Below are positions 35,781-43,898 of a DNA stretch of 51,328 nucleotides, piece by piece. This stretch comes from an uncultured Paracoccaceae bacterium (GTDB taxonomy: Bacteria; Pseudomonadota; Alphaproteobacteria; Rhodobacterales; Rhodobacteraceae). The DNA lies in NCBI GenBank assembly GCA_947311485.1, contig CAMZLM010000025.1, forward strand, positions 1 through 51,328, read 5' to 3'. The translations under genes and the position numbers were made by a program. Numbering within the stretch: position 1 is the stretch's first letter; the number at the start of each line of letters is the position of its first letter. Below the pieces are notes generated by a model. It saw only the letters and a list, made by a program, of their open reading frames with translations, ran no database searches and was not told where the DNA came from.

Positions 35781-36584
35781 ATGGGGTTTCCCGGCACATG
35801 GATGACCGAAAGTGAAAGCGTTCTTTACCGGGTGATTCCCAAATGCGCTTGTTCAACCATTGGACAGATCATGTTTTATTCCGACCATGGCCGTTTTTTT
35901 GATGGTGATATTCACGACAGCACTGCCGGGTTGCATAAGTGGAGCCAAGAACAAAGCCAGCAACCCATTACCGAACGCGCGCAATCGCAAGACACCTATA
36001 CGTTTACCTGTGTGCGCAATCCATATACGCGGGTGTTATCGTCATTTTTTGATAAAATTTGTGGCATTCAACGAAACGGGAAACGGTATCGCGGCAATTT
36101 GGTACCGAACCTGATGCGCAAATATGGTGTGGAGGTCGAAGGCGACTTTGACCAGATCGCCTCGTTTCGCCGTTTTTTGTTGTTTGCGCGCGATACCATC
36201 AAATATCGCCGCCCGATGGATCCGGATATTCACTGGTCCGCCGTGGCCGGGCATGCCTCGACCCTTGTTGTCAACGGGGGGCGCTATAACCAGATCATCA
36301 GCACCGAAAACTTTCAGGACGGTATGAAAGAGGTATTGAAAAATATCGAGGTCAAACACGAAGTCGACATCGACAATATTCCGCGTTTCAACGAAAGCGA
36401 AGGCCACGGTCCCAAGCGAGCGCATCCGATCGAGGATTACTTTGACGACCTGTCGATGCACCTGGTCTATGAAATCTATAAAAAGGATTTCGTGCTGTTT
36501 AAGTACGACGCGCAGGACCCCAGCCGCAAAGCCCCGATTGGCGAGGTTGATCTGGACGAGGTTCACGCCAAGCTCGGCGACTAA
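35781..36584 (+). CDS. Sulfotransferase family 2-like protein
   Basis: A 267-residue PAPS-dependent sulfotransferase, probably modifying a carbohydrate. The 5'-phosphosulfate loop is VIPKCACSTI and the 3'-phosphate site is CVRNPYTRVLSSF, the usual pair. No transmembrane segment is seen, so it is cytoplasmic or loosely membrane bound. CAGGAGG lies at ideal distance from the ATG; an earlier open frame (from 35628) is ignored. Partner glycosyltransferase is divergent. PAPS-synthesis genes are not in this window. Confidence 0.85.
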   Translation: MGFPGTWMTESESVLYRVIPKCACSTIGQIMFYSDHGRFFDGDIHDSTAGLHKWSQEQSQQPITERAQSQDTYTFTCVRNPYTRVLSSFFDKICGIQRNGKRYRGNLVPNLMRKYGVEVEGDFDQIASFRRFLLFARDTIKYRRPMDPDIHWSAVAGHASTLVVNGGRYNQIISTENFQDGMKEVLKNIEVKHEVDIDNIPRFNESEGHGPKRAHPIEDYFDDLSMHLVYEIYKKDFVLFKYDAQDPSRKAPIGEVDLDEVHAKLGD

Positions 36585-36615
36585 CAAGGGGCTCCGTTTT
36601 TCGACACACAAAAAA

Positions 36616-36634
36616 AGGGGGCTGTCTGCCCCCT
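36616..36634 (-). terminator. Intrinsic terminator of the adenosine kinase gene
   Basis: On the minus strand AGGGGGC-AGACA-GCCCCCT is followed by a run of seven T. It sits ~55 nt past the kinase stop, and is also just past the sulfotransferase stop. Confidence 0.85.
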
Positions 36635-36635
36635 C

Positions 36636-36672
36636 TTTCCCTTCGGGAAATTCACCCCGGAAGATATTTTTA
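36636..36672 (-). repeat. 3'-flank repeat motif, copy 3, with hairpin
   Basis: On the minus strand AAAAATATCTTCCGGGG is followed by the hairpin TTTCCC-GAA-GGGAAA and then the GGGGGC terminator. The order motif-hairpin-GGGGGC hairpin repeats what follows the SDR gene. Confidence 0.55.
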
Positions 36673-36690
36673 GAAAATGGGATTGTGTGT

Positions 36691-37683
36691 TTAGAGCCCT
36701 TCGGCCTTGAACAATTCCTTCAGGTCCGCTTCGGGGCGTGCGCCGATGTGGCTAATGATTTCCGCCGCGGCAATGCAGCCCATACGCCCACAGGTCAGCA
36801 GATCTTTGCCATTGACCAGCCCGTGCAGGAAACCGGCCGCGAAAATATCTCCGGCACCTGTTACGTCAACGACTTCTGTTGCAACAGCAGGCGCGTGGAA
36901 AGTTTCGGCCCCGCGCACAACCAAGGCACCGCGTTCACCGATGGTACAGGCAACGATTTCGCACTCCTTGACTGCTTGCTTCAGACAAGCCTCCAGTGAC
37001 GTTTCCTGATACATCGCCTGCATTTCATGTTCGTTACAGAACAACAGATCTACGTGGTCGCGGATCATGGCGCGGAAAGCATCCCGATGGCGTTCAACAC
37101 AAAACGGGTCCGACAGGGTCAGAGAGACCTTGCCATCTGTGGATTCACAGGCCTCAATGGCTTTGGCAAAGGCTGCATGGCTGAGGTCGCCGTCAAAACG
37201 ATAACCTTCGAGGTAAATCCATTCCGAATCCGCCATCATGGCGACATCGATATCATCCGGACCAAGGTGTTCAGAAACGCCCAGATATGTATTCATCGAA
37301 CGTTCCGCGTCCGGTGTAACCAGTACCATGCAGCGGCCGGTTTCATCCACGGCATCCGCCGGGGCCAAGGGCACCTCGTAGTCGGCCCCCTGAGCACGAA
37401 TGTCATGGGCGAAAATTTTGCCTAGCTGATCATCCTTTACCTTGCCTACATAGGCCGTGCGTGCGCCCATGGCGGCAAGCCCTGCAATCGTGTTGGCAGC
37501 CGAACCGCCGGAGACTTCCATTGCCGGCCCCATTTTTCCATAAAGATCGGAGGCACGCGCCGTGTCGATCAGCTGCATAATGCCTTTGTCGATACCGTTG
37601 TCGGATAGAAACGTATCTTCACAATGGGCCAGCACATCCACGATGGAATTGCCGATACCGACGACTTGATATTTCTTGCTCAC
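36691..37683 (-). CDS. Adenosine kinase (PfkB family)
   Basis: A 330-residue ribokinase-fold sugar kinase, most like adenosine kinase (phosphorylates adenosine to AMP). The N-terminal GIGNSIVDVLA and SGGSAANTIAGLA bind the nucleoside. The C-terminal VVDVTGAGDIFAAGF carries the catalytic Asp and anion hole. GTG start with GGAG upstream, overlapping the nth stop (GTGA), so the two are co-translated. It is followed by a strong terminator. Confidence 0.9.
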   Translation of the reverse strand: MSKKYQVVGIGNSIVDVLAHCEDTFLSDNGIDKGIMQLIDTARASDLYGKMGPAMEVSGGSAANTIAGLAAMGARTAYVGKVKDDQLGKIFAHDIRAQGADYEVPLAPADAVDETGRCMVLVTPDAERSMNTYLGVSEHLGPDDIDVAMMADSEWIYLEGYRFDGDLSHAAFAKAIEACESTDGKVSLTLSDPFCVERHRDAFRAMIRDHVDLLFCNEHEMQAMYQETSLEACLKQAVKECEIVACTIGERGALVVRGAETFHAPAVATEVVDVTGAGDIFAAGFLHGLVNGKDLLTCGRMGCIAAAEIISHIGARPEADLKELFKAEGL

Positions 37684-38324
37684 TTGGTTTTCTCCTCAAA
37701 AGGACAGAGGTCCTCGATAATACAGTTTGCGCACACAGGTTTGCGGGCCTTGCAAATGTAACGCCCGTGCAGGATCATCCAGTGATGCGCGTGGTGCTGG
37801 AATTCTGCGGGAATATGGTCTTCGATGGCGCGTTCAACGGCGGTCACATCTTTGCCGGGAGCGACACCGGTACGGTTGCCAAACCGGAAAATATGGGTAT
37901 CCACCGCCTGTGCCGGCATGTGAAACCACATGTTCAATACCACATTGGCGGTTTTGCGGCCCACGCCGGGCAGGCTCTGCAATGCCGCGCGCGACGATGG
38001 CACGATGCCGTTGTAGTCATCCACCAGAATTTGGCTCATCTTGATGACGTTCTTGGCCTTTTGCCGAAACAACCCGATGGTTTTGATATGCTCGGTCAGG
38101 CCTTCCAGCCCCAGATCCAGCATTTTTTGCGGCGTGTCGGCAACCTTGAACAAATCACGCGTGGCGCGGTTCACCCCCGCATCCGTGGCCTGTGCCGACA
38201 GGGCCACCGCCACCACCAAGGTATAAACGTTCACGTGTTCAAGCTCGCCTTTGGGCTCCGGCTCGGAATCACGAAAGCGGGTGAAAATCTGATGGATCGT
38301 GTGATAGTCGCGTTGTTTTGCCAT
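37680..38324 (-). CDS. nth: Endonuclease III
   Basis: A 214-residue DNA glycosylase/AP lyase removing oxidised pyrimidines. The helix-hairpin-helix LPGVGRKTANVVLN holds the catalytic Lys and the catalytic Asp is in AVDTHIFR. The C-terminal [4Fe-4S] loop CKARKPVCANCIIEDLC has the C-x6-C-x2-C-x5-C spacing. I take the ATG of MAKQRDYHTIH; the upstream extension is unlikely. It is divergent from the AraC-MGMT gene, ~100 nt between starts, giving a DNA-repair pair. Confidence 0.95.
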   Translation of the reverse strand: MAKQRDYHTIHQIFTRFRDSEPEPKGELEHVNVYTLVVAVALSAQATDAGVNRATRDLFKVADTPQKMLDLGLEGLTEHIKTIGLFRQKAKNVIKMSQILVDDYNGIVPSSRAALQSLPGVGRKTANVVLNMWFHMPAQAVDTHIFRFGNRTGVAPGKDVTAVERAIEDHIPAEFQHHAHHWMILHGRYICKARKPVCANCIIEDLCPFEEKTK

Positions 38325-38427
38325 GGCGGGGTTTTGCCACGCGGATACCCTGTTGCCAAGGGCAATGCGCATGTTTCGGGTGGCTTGCCGGGGCTGGTTA
38401 CGCCAGTATGCAAGCAAAGGAGCCGAA

Positions 38428-39279
38428 ATGACCAAAGATCCCTATCATCACAGCGTCATTGCCCGCGCCATTGCCTATATTGGCGATACAGTGGGCGAGC
38501 AACCGCCACTAGAAGACGTCGCTGCCGCTGTCGGCCTGTCGCCCGCGCATTTTCAGCGGGTGTTCAGCCAATGGGTCGGTGTCAGCCCGAAACGGTACCA
38601 ACAATATCTAACGCTGGAGCATGCCAGAAGTTTGCTGGCGGAACGCTCGACCCTGCTTGAGACCAGCCACGCCACCGGCCTGTCGGGAACCGGACGCCTG
38701 CATGATCTGTTCCTGACATGGGAAGCCATGACACCGGGGGAATATGCGGCAAAGGGCAAGGGGTTATGCATTCACTGGGGCTGGTTTCCGTCACCCTTTG
38801 GCGAAATGCTGATAATGGGGACAGCACGGGGCATTTGCGGATTGGGTTTTAGCGCGGAATTTGGTCGCGCGCGAACCTTGCAGGATATGAAAGCCCGCTG
38901 GCCACGGGCAGATTTTGAACACAATAGCGGTGCATTGGAACCGCAGGTCAAAGCGGTGTTGGGCGGTGAGCCGGCCAACCTGTTGATGATTGGCGCACCA
39001 TTCCAGATCAAGGTATGGGAAGCTTTGCTGGCAATCCCGTCCGGGCAGGTCACCACCTACGGCGAAATAGCCCGCCACATTGGCAATCCCAAAGTGGTGC
39101 GCGCAGTTGGAACCGCTGTCGGGCGCAATCCGGTGAGCTGGCTTATCCCGTGCCATCGGGCGCTGCGTAAATCCGGCGGGCTGGGCGGATATCACTGGGG
39201 CTTGCCGGTAAAACGCGCGCTGTTAGCATGGGAGTCTGCGCGGTTTGATGCCGATGAAGACCGGCAGGAAACGGCTTAA
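38428..39279 (+). CDS. AraC-HTH/O6-methylguanine-DNA methyltransferase (Ada-like)
   Basis: A 283-residue two-domain repair protein. Residues ~1-110 are an AraC-type double helix-turn-helix (PLEDVAAAVGLSPAHFQRVF). Residues ~115-275 are an MGMT domain with the acceptor Cys242 in IPCHRAL, preceded by AVGRNPVSW. The N-terminal Cys-rich phosphotriester-repair domain of full Ada is missing, so methyl-sensing through that cysteine cannot occur. AAGGAG precedes the ATG. Divergent from nth. It may both repair alkyl damage and regulate genes. Confidence 0.92.
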   Translation: MTKDPYHHSVIARAIAYIGDTVGEQPPLEDVAAAVGLSPAHFQRVFSQWVGVSPKRYQQYLTLEHARSLLAERSTLLETSHATGLSGTGRLHDLFLTWEAMTPGEYAAKGKGLCIHWGWFPSPFGEMLIMGTARGICGLGFSAEFGRARTLQDMKARWPRADFEHNSGALEPQVKAVLGGEPANLLMIGAPFQIKVWEALLAIPSGQVTTYGEIARHIGNPKVVRAVGTAVGRNPVSWLIPCHRALRKSGGLGGYHWGLPVKRALLAWESARFDADEDRQETA

Positions 39280-39364
39280 CCGGCAGCAAAATTGAACAGC
39301 ACCTTGAAACCGGCGAAGTTTCCCCCAAATACGAAGAGAAAACAGGAAGAAGAGGAGCTGCAAA

Positions 39365-40006
39365 ATGGCTTTGAGCAAACCCATCGGAATTTTGGCTATT
39401 GGCGCACTGGGCCTGACAGCCTGCGTGGACGCAAGTGACCCCGACTATCAAAAAACCCGCAACGGGGCCGCAATCGGGGCCGCAATCGGGGCGGCAACAC
39501 AGATCATTGCCGGGAACAGTGGGCGATCCACTCTCACAGCAGCCGTTGTTGGCGGCGCGGTCGGGGCGGCGATCGGCCATTCGCTGGACAAGCAGGAAAA
39601 AGACCTGCGCCGCGATATGGCCGGCAGTGGCGCAGCAATTACCAACACCGGCAAAGAGCTGGTAGTGACCCTTCCCGAGGCAATTACCTTTGACACGAAC
39701 AGCACCTATGTGCGCCCCGGACTGCAAGGGCATCTGGCACGGTTGGCAGCCAATTTGCAGAGCTACCCCAACAGCACCGTTGACATCATCGGCCACACCG
39801 ACAGTGTCGGTGACAGCGGGTACAACCAGAACCTGTCCGCGCGCCGCGCGCAGGCTGTAAGTTCTATTTTGATCGGCAATGGTGTTCCCAGCGGACGCAT
39901 TCGCTCCTATGGCATGGGGGAAACAAACCCGATTGCCGATAACGGCACCGCCGCCGGCCGCGCCCAGAACCGGCGTGTAGAAGTTGTGATCCGCCCAACT
40001 TCCTGA
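39365..40006 (+). CDS. OmpA-family lipoprotein
   Basis: A 213-residue outer-membrane lipoprotein. The lipobox is LTAC with Cys20 as lipid anchor. Glycine-rich stretch ~35-75 (GAAIGAAIGAAT, VGGAVGAAIG) resembles a glycine zipper. The C-terminal ~100 residues are an OmpA-type peptidoglycan-binding domain (VDIIGHTDSVG, NLSARRAQAVSSIL, NRRVEVVI). It probably tethers outer membrane to cell wall. GAGGAG lies ~6 nt before the ATG. Confidence 0.9.
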   Translation: MALSKPIGILAIGALGLTACVDASDPDYQKTRNGAAIGAAIGAATQIIAGNSGRSTLTAAVVGGAVGAAIGHSLDKQEKDLRRDMAGSGAAITNTGKELVVTLPEAITFDTNSTYVRPGLQGHLARLAANLQSYPNSTVDIIGHTDSVGDSGYNQNLSARRAQAVSSILIGNGVPSGRIRSYGMGETNPIADNGTAAGRAQNRRVEVVIRPTS

Positions 40007-40012
40007 CTCTTT

Positions 40013-40043
40013 CCACCGCAATAGGTCCCTCCACCTGCGGTGG
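40013..40043 (+). terminator. Likely terminator of the OmpA lipoprotein gene
   Basis: CCACCGCA pairs with TGCGGTGG (8 bp, 15-nt loop), followed by TTTCGTCTTG, just past the lipoprotein stop. A shorter inner hairpin CCACC-TGC-GGTGG is an alternative. Confidence 0.55.
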
Positions 40044-40051
40044 TTTCGTCT

Positions 40052-40096
40052 TGTTCCCCTGCCCTGCCCCCCCTATCATTCAGGGCAGGAGGAACA
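40052..40096 (+). promoter_or_regulatory. Inverted repeat covering the fadR-type SD
   Basis: TGTTCCCCTGCCCTG pairs with CAGGGCAGGAGGAACA, a ~15-bp stem with one bulge and a 14-nt loop. The right arm contains the AGGAGGAA SD of the next gene. As RNA it would sequester the SD; as DNA it could be an operator for the regulator itself. Confidence 0.6.
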
Positions 40097-40102
40097 GGAC
40101 AA

Positions 40103-40870
40103 ATGCCCTTTCAGAAAATCAGACAGGAACGGGTTGCCGAAACCGTTCAGCGCCAGATCGAACAATTGATTTTGCGCGGCATTTTGCGCCCGGGCGAACG
40201 CTTGCCTTCCGAACGGGATCTGGCAGAGCGGCTCGGTGTATCACGGCCATCCGTGCGCGAGGCCATCGCCATATTGGTGGATCAAGGGTTGCTCAACACC
40301 CGTGCAGGTTCCGGAATTTATGTGGCGAATGTGTTGGGATCGGCGTTTTCCGAACCCTTGATGCAACTGTTTTCCACCCATGACGAAGCATTGTTTGACT
40401 ACCTGTCTTTTCGCCGCGACCTTGAAGGGTTGGCGGCAGAACGCGCGGCGCGGATGTCTTCGGACACGGATTTAAAAGTCATCACCGCAATTTTCCGAAA
40501 AATGGAAAATGCCCATACAAAACGCAACCCCGCCGAGGAAGCCGCGCTGGATGCAGAATTCCACATGGCGATTGTCGAGGCATCCCACAATGTGTTCATG
40601 CTGCACATGATGCGCAGCATGTTTGAAATGCTGCGTGCCGGTGTGTTCTATAACCGGCAAGTGATGTTCAAGGTGCGCACCACGCGGGCGTCTTTGCTGG
40701 ATCAACATCGTGCCATCCACGATGCGATTATTGCCCGCGACCCCGCCAAAGCCCGCGCCGCGATCGAAGCCCATCTCGGTTTTGTGGAAAGCTGTATGCA
40801 TCAGGAGAAGAAGGCCAACGCCAATGAAGAAGTGGCCAAGCTCCGGTTTGCGCAAGAGATGGAACGCTAA
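40103..40870 (+). CDS. FadR-type GntR transcriptional regulator
   Basis: A 255-residue regulator of the GntR/FadR subfamily. The N-terminal winged HTH is QIEQLILRGILRPGERLPSERDLAERLGVSRPSVREA. An FCD ligand domain follows (~85-235), with metal-ligand-type residues in DAEFHMAI and QHRAIHDAI. The likely ligand is an organic acid, as in PdhR/LldR/GlcC relatives; the target is unknown. The ATG follows the strong SD that lies inside the inverted repeat just upstream. It is a single gene convergent with the ATP synthase operon. Confidence 0.88.
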   Translation: MPFQKIRQERVAETVQRQIEQLILRGILRPGERLPSERDLAERLGVSRPSVREAIAILVDQGLLNTRAGSGIYVANVLGSAFSEPLMQLFSTHDEALFDYLSFRRDLEGLAAERAARMSSDTDLKVITAIFRKMENAHTKRNPAEEAALDAEFHMAIVEASHNVFMLHMMRSMFEMLRAGVFYNRQVMFKVRTTRASLLDQHRAIHDAIIARDPAKARAAIEAHLGFVESCMHQEKKANANEEVAKLRFAQEMER

Positions 40871-40873
40871 AGC

Positions 40874-40890
40874 GCCTCCCCGGGATATTC
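40874..40890 (-). repeat. 3'-flank repeat motif, copy 4
   Basis: On the minus strand GAATATCCCGGGGAGGC, a close relative of the other copies. It lies between the fadR-type stop and the F0 operon terminator. A GGATATTC/GAATATCC inverted repeat (to 40914) overlaps it. Confidence 0.45.
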
Positions 40891-40920
40891 AGGCGCATTC
40901 AAAAAAGAATATCCGCACAG

Positions 40921-40948
40921 AAAAACCCCGCGCCAAGGGTACGGGGTT
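40921..40948 (-). terminator. Terminator of the F0 ATP synthase operon
   Basis: AACCCCG pairs with CGGGGTT, and on the minus strand the stem is followed by TTTTT. It lies ~25 nt past the atpF stop and ends the leftward operon. Confidence 0.8.
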
Positions 40949-40971
40949 GATCAATACAATATCAGATCAAA

Positions 40972-41535
40972 TTAGTGCAGCTTGTCGCCGACTTCTTTGA
41001 TGGCGGCGTCAATCAGGCTACCGGCGTCTTTGGCTGTCATCTTCTTGGCGATGACGTCACCGGCGACACCCACAGCGATTGTGGCTGCAGTGTCGCGAAC
41101 CTCTTTCACGGCGGCGGCCTGTGCCGAAGCGATCTGGTCCTCGGCTGCGGCCAGACGGCGTGCGATCGAGGTTTTCAGGTCTTCTTGCGCCTGTTTGGCG
41201 GCAAGCTCGGCTTCGGCCTTGGCGGTTGCAACGATGTGCTTGGCCTGCTCTGCGACTTCTTTTTGTTTGCGCTCGTATTCGGCCAGAATGCCCTGGGCTT
41301 CTTCACGCAATTTGCGTGCTTCGTCCAGGTCTGACTGAATACCGACGGCGCGCTCATCCAGAAGAGCGGTTACCTTGCCCGGAACCTTGAGCTTCAGCAG
41401 CACTGCAATGAAAGCCAGAAAGGCGATCATCACCACCCAATGGGTGTTGTTCATGCTGAAATATGGTTCGTCACCATTGGCAAAGGCCGGAGACGCGGTT
41501 ACGGCCAGAAGGCCAAGGGTTGAAAACAGTTTCAT
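40972..41535 (-). CDS. atpF: ATP synthase F0 subunit b
   Basis: A 187-residue peripheral-stalk subunit of F0F1-ATP synthase. A hydrophobic signal-like segment (1-20, ending PAFA) and one membrane helix (MNNTHWVVMIAFLAFIAVLL) precede a long coiled coil of Ala, Glu and Lys (LDEARKLREEAQGILAEYER). I take the ATG of MKLFSTLG; a GTG three codons earlier overlaps the atpX stop. It is the last gene of the operon. It partners with b' in alphaproteobacteria. Confidence 0.93.
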   Translation of the reverse strand: MKLFSTLGLLAVTASPAFANGDEPYFSMNNTHWVVMIAFLAFIAVLLKLKVPGKVTALLDERAVGIQSDLDEARKLREEAQGILAEYERKQKEVAEQAKHIVATAKAEAELAAKQAQEDLKTSIARRLAAAEDQIASAQAAAVKEVRDTAATIAVGVAGDVIAKKMTAKDAGSLIDAAIKEVGDKLH

Positions 41536-41540
41536 GTTGA

Positions 41541-42077
41541 TCACCCTTTCAACCGGTCAGCAACGGCCGCTTTGATCGCTTTGGCATCTTCTGCCGCGGG
41601 CATCACTGCCTTAACGATTTCGGCGGCTGTATCATTGGCCACTTCCTTGATCGCGGCCAAAGCCCCGTCGCGGATTTCCTTGATTGCAGCGTCGGACTCA
41701 GCAGCCTTGGCGGCGATTTCAGCGTCAGCTTTGGCAATAGCAACGTCCAGATCTTTCTGGATGTCGGCCTTTGCCGCAGCAACGATTTCACCGGCTTCGG
41801 CGCGCGCTTTGGCCAAGGCAGCCGTATAGGCTTCTTCGGCGGCTACGGCTTTGGCCTTCAATTCCTCGGCTTTGTCCAGGTCACCCTGAATTGCGCCGTG
41901 GCGTTCGGCCAGAACATTGGAAATGCGCGGGATCGCCACTTTGACCAATACAAAGTAGATCACCACAAGCGTTACCACCAACCAGAAAATCTGGTTACCG
42001 AACCAATCAAAGTTCAGCTGCGGCATGCCGACATAGTGTTCGGGCGCCATCGCTGTATGTGTTGTTTCAGATGCCAT
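41541..42077 (-). CDS. atpX: ATP synthase F0 subunit b'
   Basis: A 178-residue stalk subunit paralogous to b, found in alphaproteobacteria and phototrophs. An N-terminal cytoplasmic stretch is followed by the membrane helix [20 protein letters not shown] and an Ala/Glu-rich coiled coil. GGAGGG precedes the ATG. It sits between atpE and atpF in the canonical order. Confidence 0.93.
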   Translation of the reverse strand: MASETTHTAMAPEHYVGMPQLNFDWFGNQIFWLVVTLVVIYFVLVKVAIPRISNVLAERHGAIQGDLDKAEELKAKAVAAEEAYTAALAKARAEAGEIVAAAKADIQKDLDVAIAKADAEIAAKAAESDAAIKEIRDGALAAIKEVANDTAAEIVKAVMPAAEDAKAIKAAVADRLKG

Positions 42078-42157
42078 AGCACCCTCCATAAGCTTGTCTT
42101 GGAACCAGCACGCGGGGCAGTTGCCCCACGTGCCAAATCAGATGGTTCAAAGAGCGC

Positions 42158-42400
42158 TTATTGAGCGTACATCAGCAGCAGAGCAACGAGGAACGAGAAG
42201 ATCCCCAGCGCTTCTGCAAACGCGATACCAATGAACATGGTTGCTGTTTGGCCCGCTGCTGCGGAAGGGTTGCGCAGAGCGCCGGAGAGGTAGTTACCTA
42301 CAACGTGGCCCACACCTACGGCTGCGCCGCCCATACCTGTACATGCCAGACCTGCACCAATCAGTGCGCCCATTTGTACCAGATCGCCTTCTACTGCCAT
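42158..42400 (-). CDS. atpE: ATP synthase F0 subunit c
   Basis: An 80-residue proteolipid of two membrane helices forming the rotor ring. Helix 1 is glycine-rich ([17 protein letters not shown]). The proton-binding Glu lies in [10 protein letters not shown] of helix 2. There is no sodium-type signature obvious, so proton coupling is assumed. It lies between atpB and atpX. Confidence 0.96.
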   Translation of the reverse strand: MAVEGDLVQMGALIGAGLACTGMGGAAVGVGHVVGNYLSGALRNPSAAAGQTATMFIGIAFAEALGIFSFLVALLLMYAQ

Positions 42401-42458
42401 GATATTTCTCCTTAAGATTAGAATGGCTAAGATTGTTTACTCGGACTTGACCGCGCCG

Positions 42459-43214
42459 TTAGTGCGCCGGATGCAGTGCGTCTTTCAGATACACACAAGT
42501 CAGAATGGTGAACACGTAGGCCTGAATGACAACTACGAGCATTTCGAGACCGTACACCGCCATGATGGCAATGATCGGGGCAATTGCGCCGAGGCCCAGT
42601 GCGCCGGCAAAGCCTGCGAACACTTTGATCACAGCGTGACCGGCCATCATGTTACCCGCCAAACGAATGGAATGGCTTACAGGACGCACAAAATAAGAGA
42701 TGATTTCGATGATCGCGAGGATCGGACGCAGGGCCAGAGGCGCGCTGGAAATCCAGAACAACTGAAAGAAACCCGCGCCGTTTTTGACGAAACCGATGAT
42801 GGTAACCGTGACAAACACAGCCAGCGCCATCGTTGCGGTCACGGCGATATGTGATGTGGTGGTGAAACCAAAGGGCAACAGACCCAGAATGTTGGACACA
42901 ACGATAAACATGAACAGGGTAAAGATGTAAGGGAAGTATTTCAGCCCTTCTTTGCCGGCGATATCCTCGAGCATTTTATGCACAAACAGGTAGATCGACT
43001 CTGCAATCGACTGGCTCCGGCTTGGCACGATGGCGCGACCGCGTGTACCGAATACCAACAACCCGATGATGGTCAGAACCGCAAGCCCCATCCACAAAGA
43101 TGCGTTTGTCGGGGTGTACCAGCTGATCGGACCGTCACCGAACAGCGGCTCGATCACAAACTGGTCCATAGGGTGAATGTTAAATGCGCTACCGCCTTCA
43201 GCTTCTGTCGACAC
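42459..43214 (-). CDS. atpB: ATP synthase F0 subunit a
   Basis: A 251-residue membrane subunit forming the proton half-channels. The essential Arg lies in [12 protein letters not shown], and Gln/Glu residues of the last helix follow ([18 protein letters not shown]). About five to six helices. GTG start (MSTEAEGG) with AAAGGAA nine nt ahead. In operon order it follows atpI. Confidence 0.95.
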   Translation of the reverse strand: MSTEAEGGSAFNIHPMDQFVIEPLFGDGPISWYTPTNASLWMGLAVLTIIGLLVFGTRGRAIVPSRSQSIAESIYLFVHKMLEDIAGKEGLKYFPYIFTLFMFIVVSNILGLLPFGFTTTSHIAVTATMALAVFVTVTIIGFVKNGAGFFQLFWISSAPLALRPILAIIEIISYFVRPVSHSIRLAGNMMAGHAVIKVFAGFAGALGLGAIAPIIAIMAVYGLEMLVVVIQAYVFTILTCVYLKDALHPAH

Positions 43215-43275
43215 GTTTCACGTTCCTTTGTTTCGGCCTTTGGGGCCTTTGTTCGGGCGGGGAATAATCCCCGAA

Positions 43276-43611
43276 TTAATCTTTCTTGGCGCGAGAAGCC
43301 GCAAGAGCCGCCGCATTCTTTTCTGCGATTTCGGCGGCAGAGTGCATCATCGCACGTACACCACCGGCAAACCCCAGCATGGTAAATATGACCAGAAACA
43401 CCGGCAGCGTATCAAAGTAGCGATCCACCGCGTATCCAATCGCGAAGCCCATGAGCAAACCGACCACAAGCTCCGAAACCATTTGCCAGCCCTGACGCGC
43501 GGCGGAAGTGTGATCCTCGTGGGTTGGCCCGCCCGGCTCGGTTGCCTTGCGTGCGACCTTGAGTTTCGCTTCCAGCGCCGTGAGCCGCTCGGGATCGGGG
43601 CCATCAGACAT
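43276..43611 (-). CDS. atpI: ATP synthase protein I (AtpI)
   Basis: A 111-residue assembly-linked protein with two hydrophobic helices (ELVVGLLMGFAIGYAVD and PVFLVIFTMLGFAGGVR) and a charged N-terminus, typical of the AtpI/AtpZ family. It is thought to help build the c ring. GGAGG precedes the ATG. It is the first gene of the F0 operon; F1 genes are not in this window. Confidence 0.88.
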   Translation of the reverse strand: MSDGPDPERLTALEAKLKVARKATEPGGPTHEDHTSAARQGWQMVSELVVGLLMGFAIGYAVDRYFDTLPVFLVIFTMLGFAGGVRAMMHSAAEIAEKNAAALAASRAKKD

Positions 43612-43791
43612 TGTCGAGCCTCCAGAATGAGCGCCCCAATAGGGCCTTTGAACAGTTGGGCGCAAAATAGCAGAGGGCGGATGAGAGTCAACGGGAATGA
43701 TTCACACTAATAGACTGAAAATAAATACTAATTTAAATACGCGACCGGCTGTCACAGGGAAAATCCATGCCTCCAGCCCCGAGCATTACAT

Positions 43792-43819
43792 TCAACCGTT
43801 TGGTTGATTTTAGCTAAAA
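43792..43819. promoter_or_regulatory. Two palindromes upstream of the cytochrome b561 gene
   Basis: TCAACC-GTTT-GGTTGA and the perfect 12-mer TTTTAGCTAAAA lie next to each other ~80-105 nt before the start. No regulator is identified. Confidence 0.3.
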
Positions 43820-43898
43820 CACCCCTATCCGCTGCATTTTGCGATTGTGCCGGCTTGCCGCCCCTTATTATAGACAGGAAAACACACAGGAGGCTTCG

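Noticed and set aside
39143-40021. 292-residue minus-strand frame opposite the OmpA lipoprotein gene
   Set aside because: Composition is Gly/Ala/Cys-rich shadow of the glycine-rich lipoprotein; no SD.
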